DNA of 64,000 nt from Larus michahellis (lineage: Eukaryota > Chordata > Aves > Charadriiformes > Laridae). Shown piece after piece: positions 63,080 through 64,000 of this stretch; positions within the stretch are counted from its first letter, which is position 1; each line of letters opens with the position of its first letter. The notes under the pieces were generated by a model. That model worked only from the letters and a program-made list of their open reading frames with translations, ran no database searches and had not been told where the DNA came from. The position numbers were made by a program, and so were the translations under genes. The DNA lies in contig NC_133904.1 of NCBI RefSeq assembly GCF_964199755.1, positions 372,001 through 436,000 on the forward strand, given 5' to 3'.

Positions 63080-63511
63080 TCACCGACTTGAGCCTCCACG
63101 ATGCGGACTGTCAGAGACAAAGGTAGGTAATGTGTACTCACAGCCTTCAGCCATGTTCCCAGCGCCGGGGAGCCGCTGGCCTCTCACCTCCAGCCCCTTG
63201 GGTTCGGTGAAGGGCTGGGGAACCGCTGCCGTCCCCGCTGCCTGGCCACGCAGCCAGCCCATGTCCTGCGCCCAGAGGCCCTGCTGCACCTTGTGCTGCT
63301 TACGGTAAGGGATTCTCTGGCCTCGAACCAAGAGGGTGCCCACGGCGGCAGGGTCCGAGCCCGGGCTGGCTGGCAACTCAGCACTGGCTCTGGACTTGTA
63401 AACGAACGGCTGTCCCGAAGGCTGGGCTGGACCTCTCAGGAGAGAGAGGGGGATGAGCGTCATTAAGCGGTGGGTGTCCTGGCCCCTGAGCACATCCCAG
63501 AGAAACTGCGG
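63080..63511 (-). CDS. TTLL13: TTLL13-like tubulin polyglutamylase, C-terminal exon
   Basis: Partial; the catalytic TTL domain lies beyond the right edge. After an acceptor (CTTTCCTTCCAG) the exon reads PQFLWDVLRG, then LIPLSLLRGPAQ, ending GCEYTLPTFVSDSPHRGG. From memory human TTLL13 has LVLLVLLRGAAT and, near its end, WTECTLPSMVNSEHRAA with the same spacing, and it is NGRN's neighbour in human; this supports the call. The frame closes at CGG-TGA (stop 63080-63082). A GTGAGC donor overlaps that stop; splicing it to the acceptor at 62430 would again give CGG-TGA, so the protein end is the same either way. TTLL6 or TTLL13-related paralogues cannot be excluded. Confidence 0.6.
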   Translation of the reverse strand, partial: PQFLWDVLRGQDTHRLMTLIPLSLLRGPAQPSGQPFVYKSRASAELPASPGSDPAAVGTLLVRGQRIPYRKQHKVQQGLWAQDMGWLRGQAAGTAAVPQPFTEPKGLEVRGQRLPGAGNMAEGCEYTLPTFVSDSPHRGGSSR

Positions 63512-64000
63512 CTGGAAGGAAAGAAAGTGGCTGCAGCTCAGCTCCAGAGGCCTTGGCAAGAGATGGGAAGGAAACGTCTTCTCTAGTCCTCTACAGGTGC
63601 TCACTAAAGCATCAACCTACACTTTCTCCCCAGGCACGCCATACTCAGTCCAGATACAAATCACCTATGGGTCACGGCAGCTGCCTGACCTGCCTGCAGC
63701 AGCACCTAGACTCCTGTCCTCTGCCCGTAACACTGGGCTGAGCTGGAGCAGGGTTTGTGGAAAAAAATGCCAGAGTGGGCTGGGAAGACTCAGCAATGAA
63801 GGATCTGACCCACTCCCAGATAATCCCTTGCTGCTGAAAAAATTATCCAGATTTTAGGCAGAGTTTGGGTTTCAGGATCCATCCTGCTGTGTCTGGTAGA
63901 AGCAAAGGCAGCTACCATCCATTCTTACAGATCAAATCCCTTCTTAGACTTCTTTTGTTAAATTAAATGGCCAGGAGTAGGAGACTTTTCTGGAAACAGA
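63512..64000 (-). other. Probable TTLL13 intron
   Basis: Nearly 500 bp of moderately GC sequence upstream (minus sense) of the TTLL13-like exon. I see no further coding similarity; it is most likely intronic. Confidence 0.5.

Overview
The window is a gene-dense, very GC-rich piece of vertebrate nuclear DNA, almost certainly from a bird. The reasons are CR1 LINE 3' ends (one with the ATTCTATGA-type tail), short introns, CpG-rich promoters typical of avian microchromosomes, and proteins that align almost end to end with human orthologues recalled from memory. The block corresponds to human 15q26.1 (FURIN-FES-MAN2A2-UNC45A-RCCD1-PRC1-VPS33B). No bacterial, viral or CRISPR feature was seen. Gene models come from reading splice sites and phases by eye; for all complete genes the exon sums are divisible by three and give near-human protein lengths.

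Plus strand, left to right: FURIN without its 5' exons (116-6740); a gene-free 3.7 kb; FES (11667-17280, 822 aa); a CpG island with a TATA box; MAN2A2 (18498-26908, 1149 aa, plus an in-frame candidate cassette exon); a small single-pass Shisa-like gene (28843-30168, 166 aa) where human has HDDC3; UNC45A (30445-37891, 931 aa) with a CR1 in one intron; and RCCD1 (38395-43160, 355 aa) behind a 9 x 20 bp GC-box minisatellite. RCCD1 converges on the minus-strand cluster.

Minus strand, right to left: the 3' end of a TTLL13-like tubulin polyglutamylase (63080-63511), NGRN (61276-61924), HDDC3 (59866-61228), VPS33B (51677-59678) and PRC1 (44597-51142). NGRN, HDDC3 and VPS33B are packed with 47 bp and 187 bp between coding regions, and the NGRN stop codon lies inside its own AATAAA signal.

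The genes do not form one pathway. They are a conserved syntenic block: a Golgi convertase (FURIN), a tyrosine kinase (FES), an N-glycan trimming enzyme (MAN2A2), a myosin/HSP90 co-chaperone (UNC45A), an RCC1-repeat protein (RCCD1), the midzone microtubule bundler (PRC1), a membrane-tethering SM protein (VPS33B), a ppGpp/NADPH hydrolase (HDDC3) and a mitochondrial ribosome-assembly factor (NGRN). The points most worth checking are the Shisa-like gene, the changed position of HDDC3, the extreme TTLL13/NGRN/HDDC3 compaction and the MAN2A2 cassette exon.
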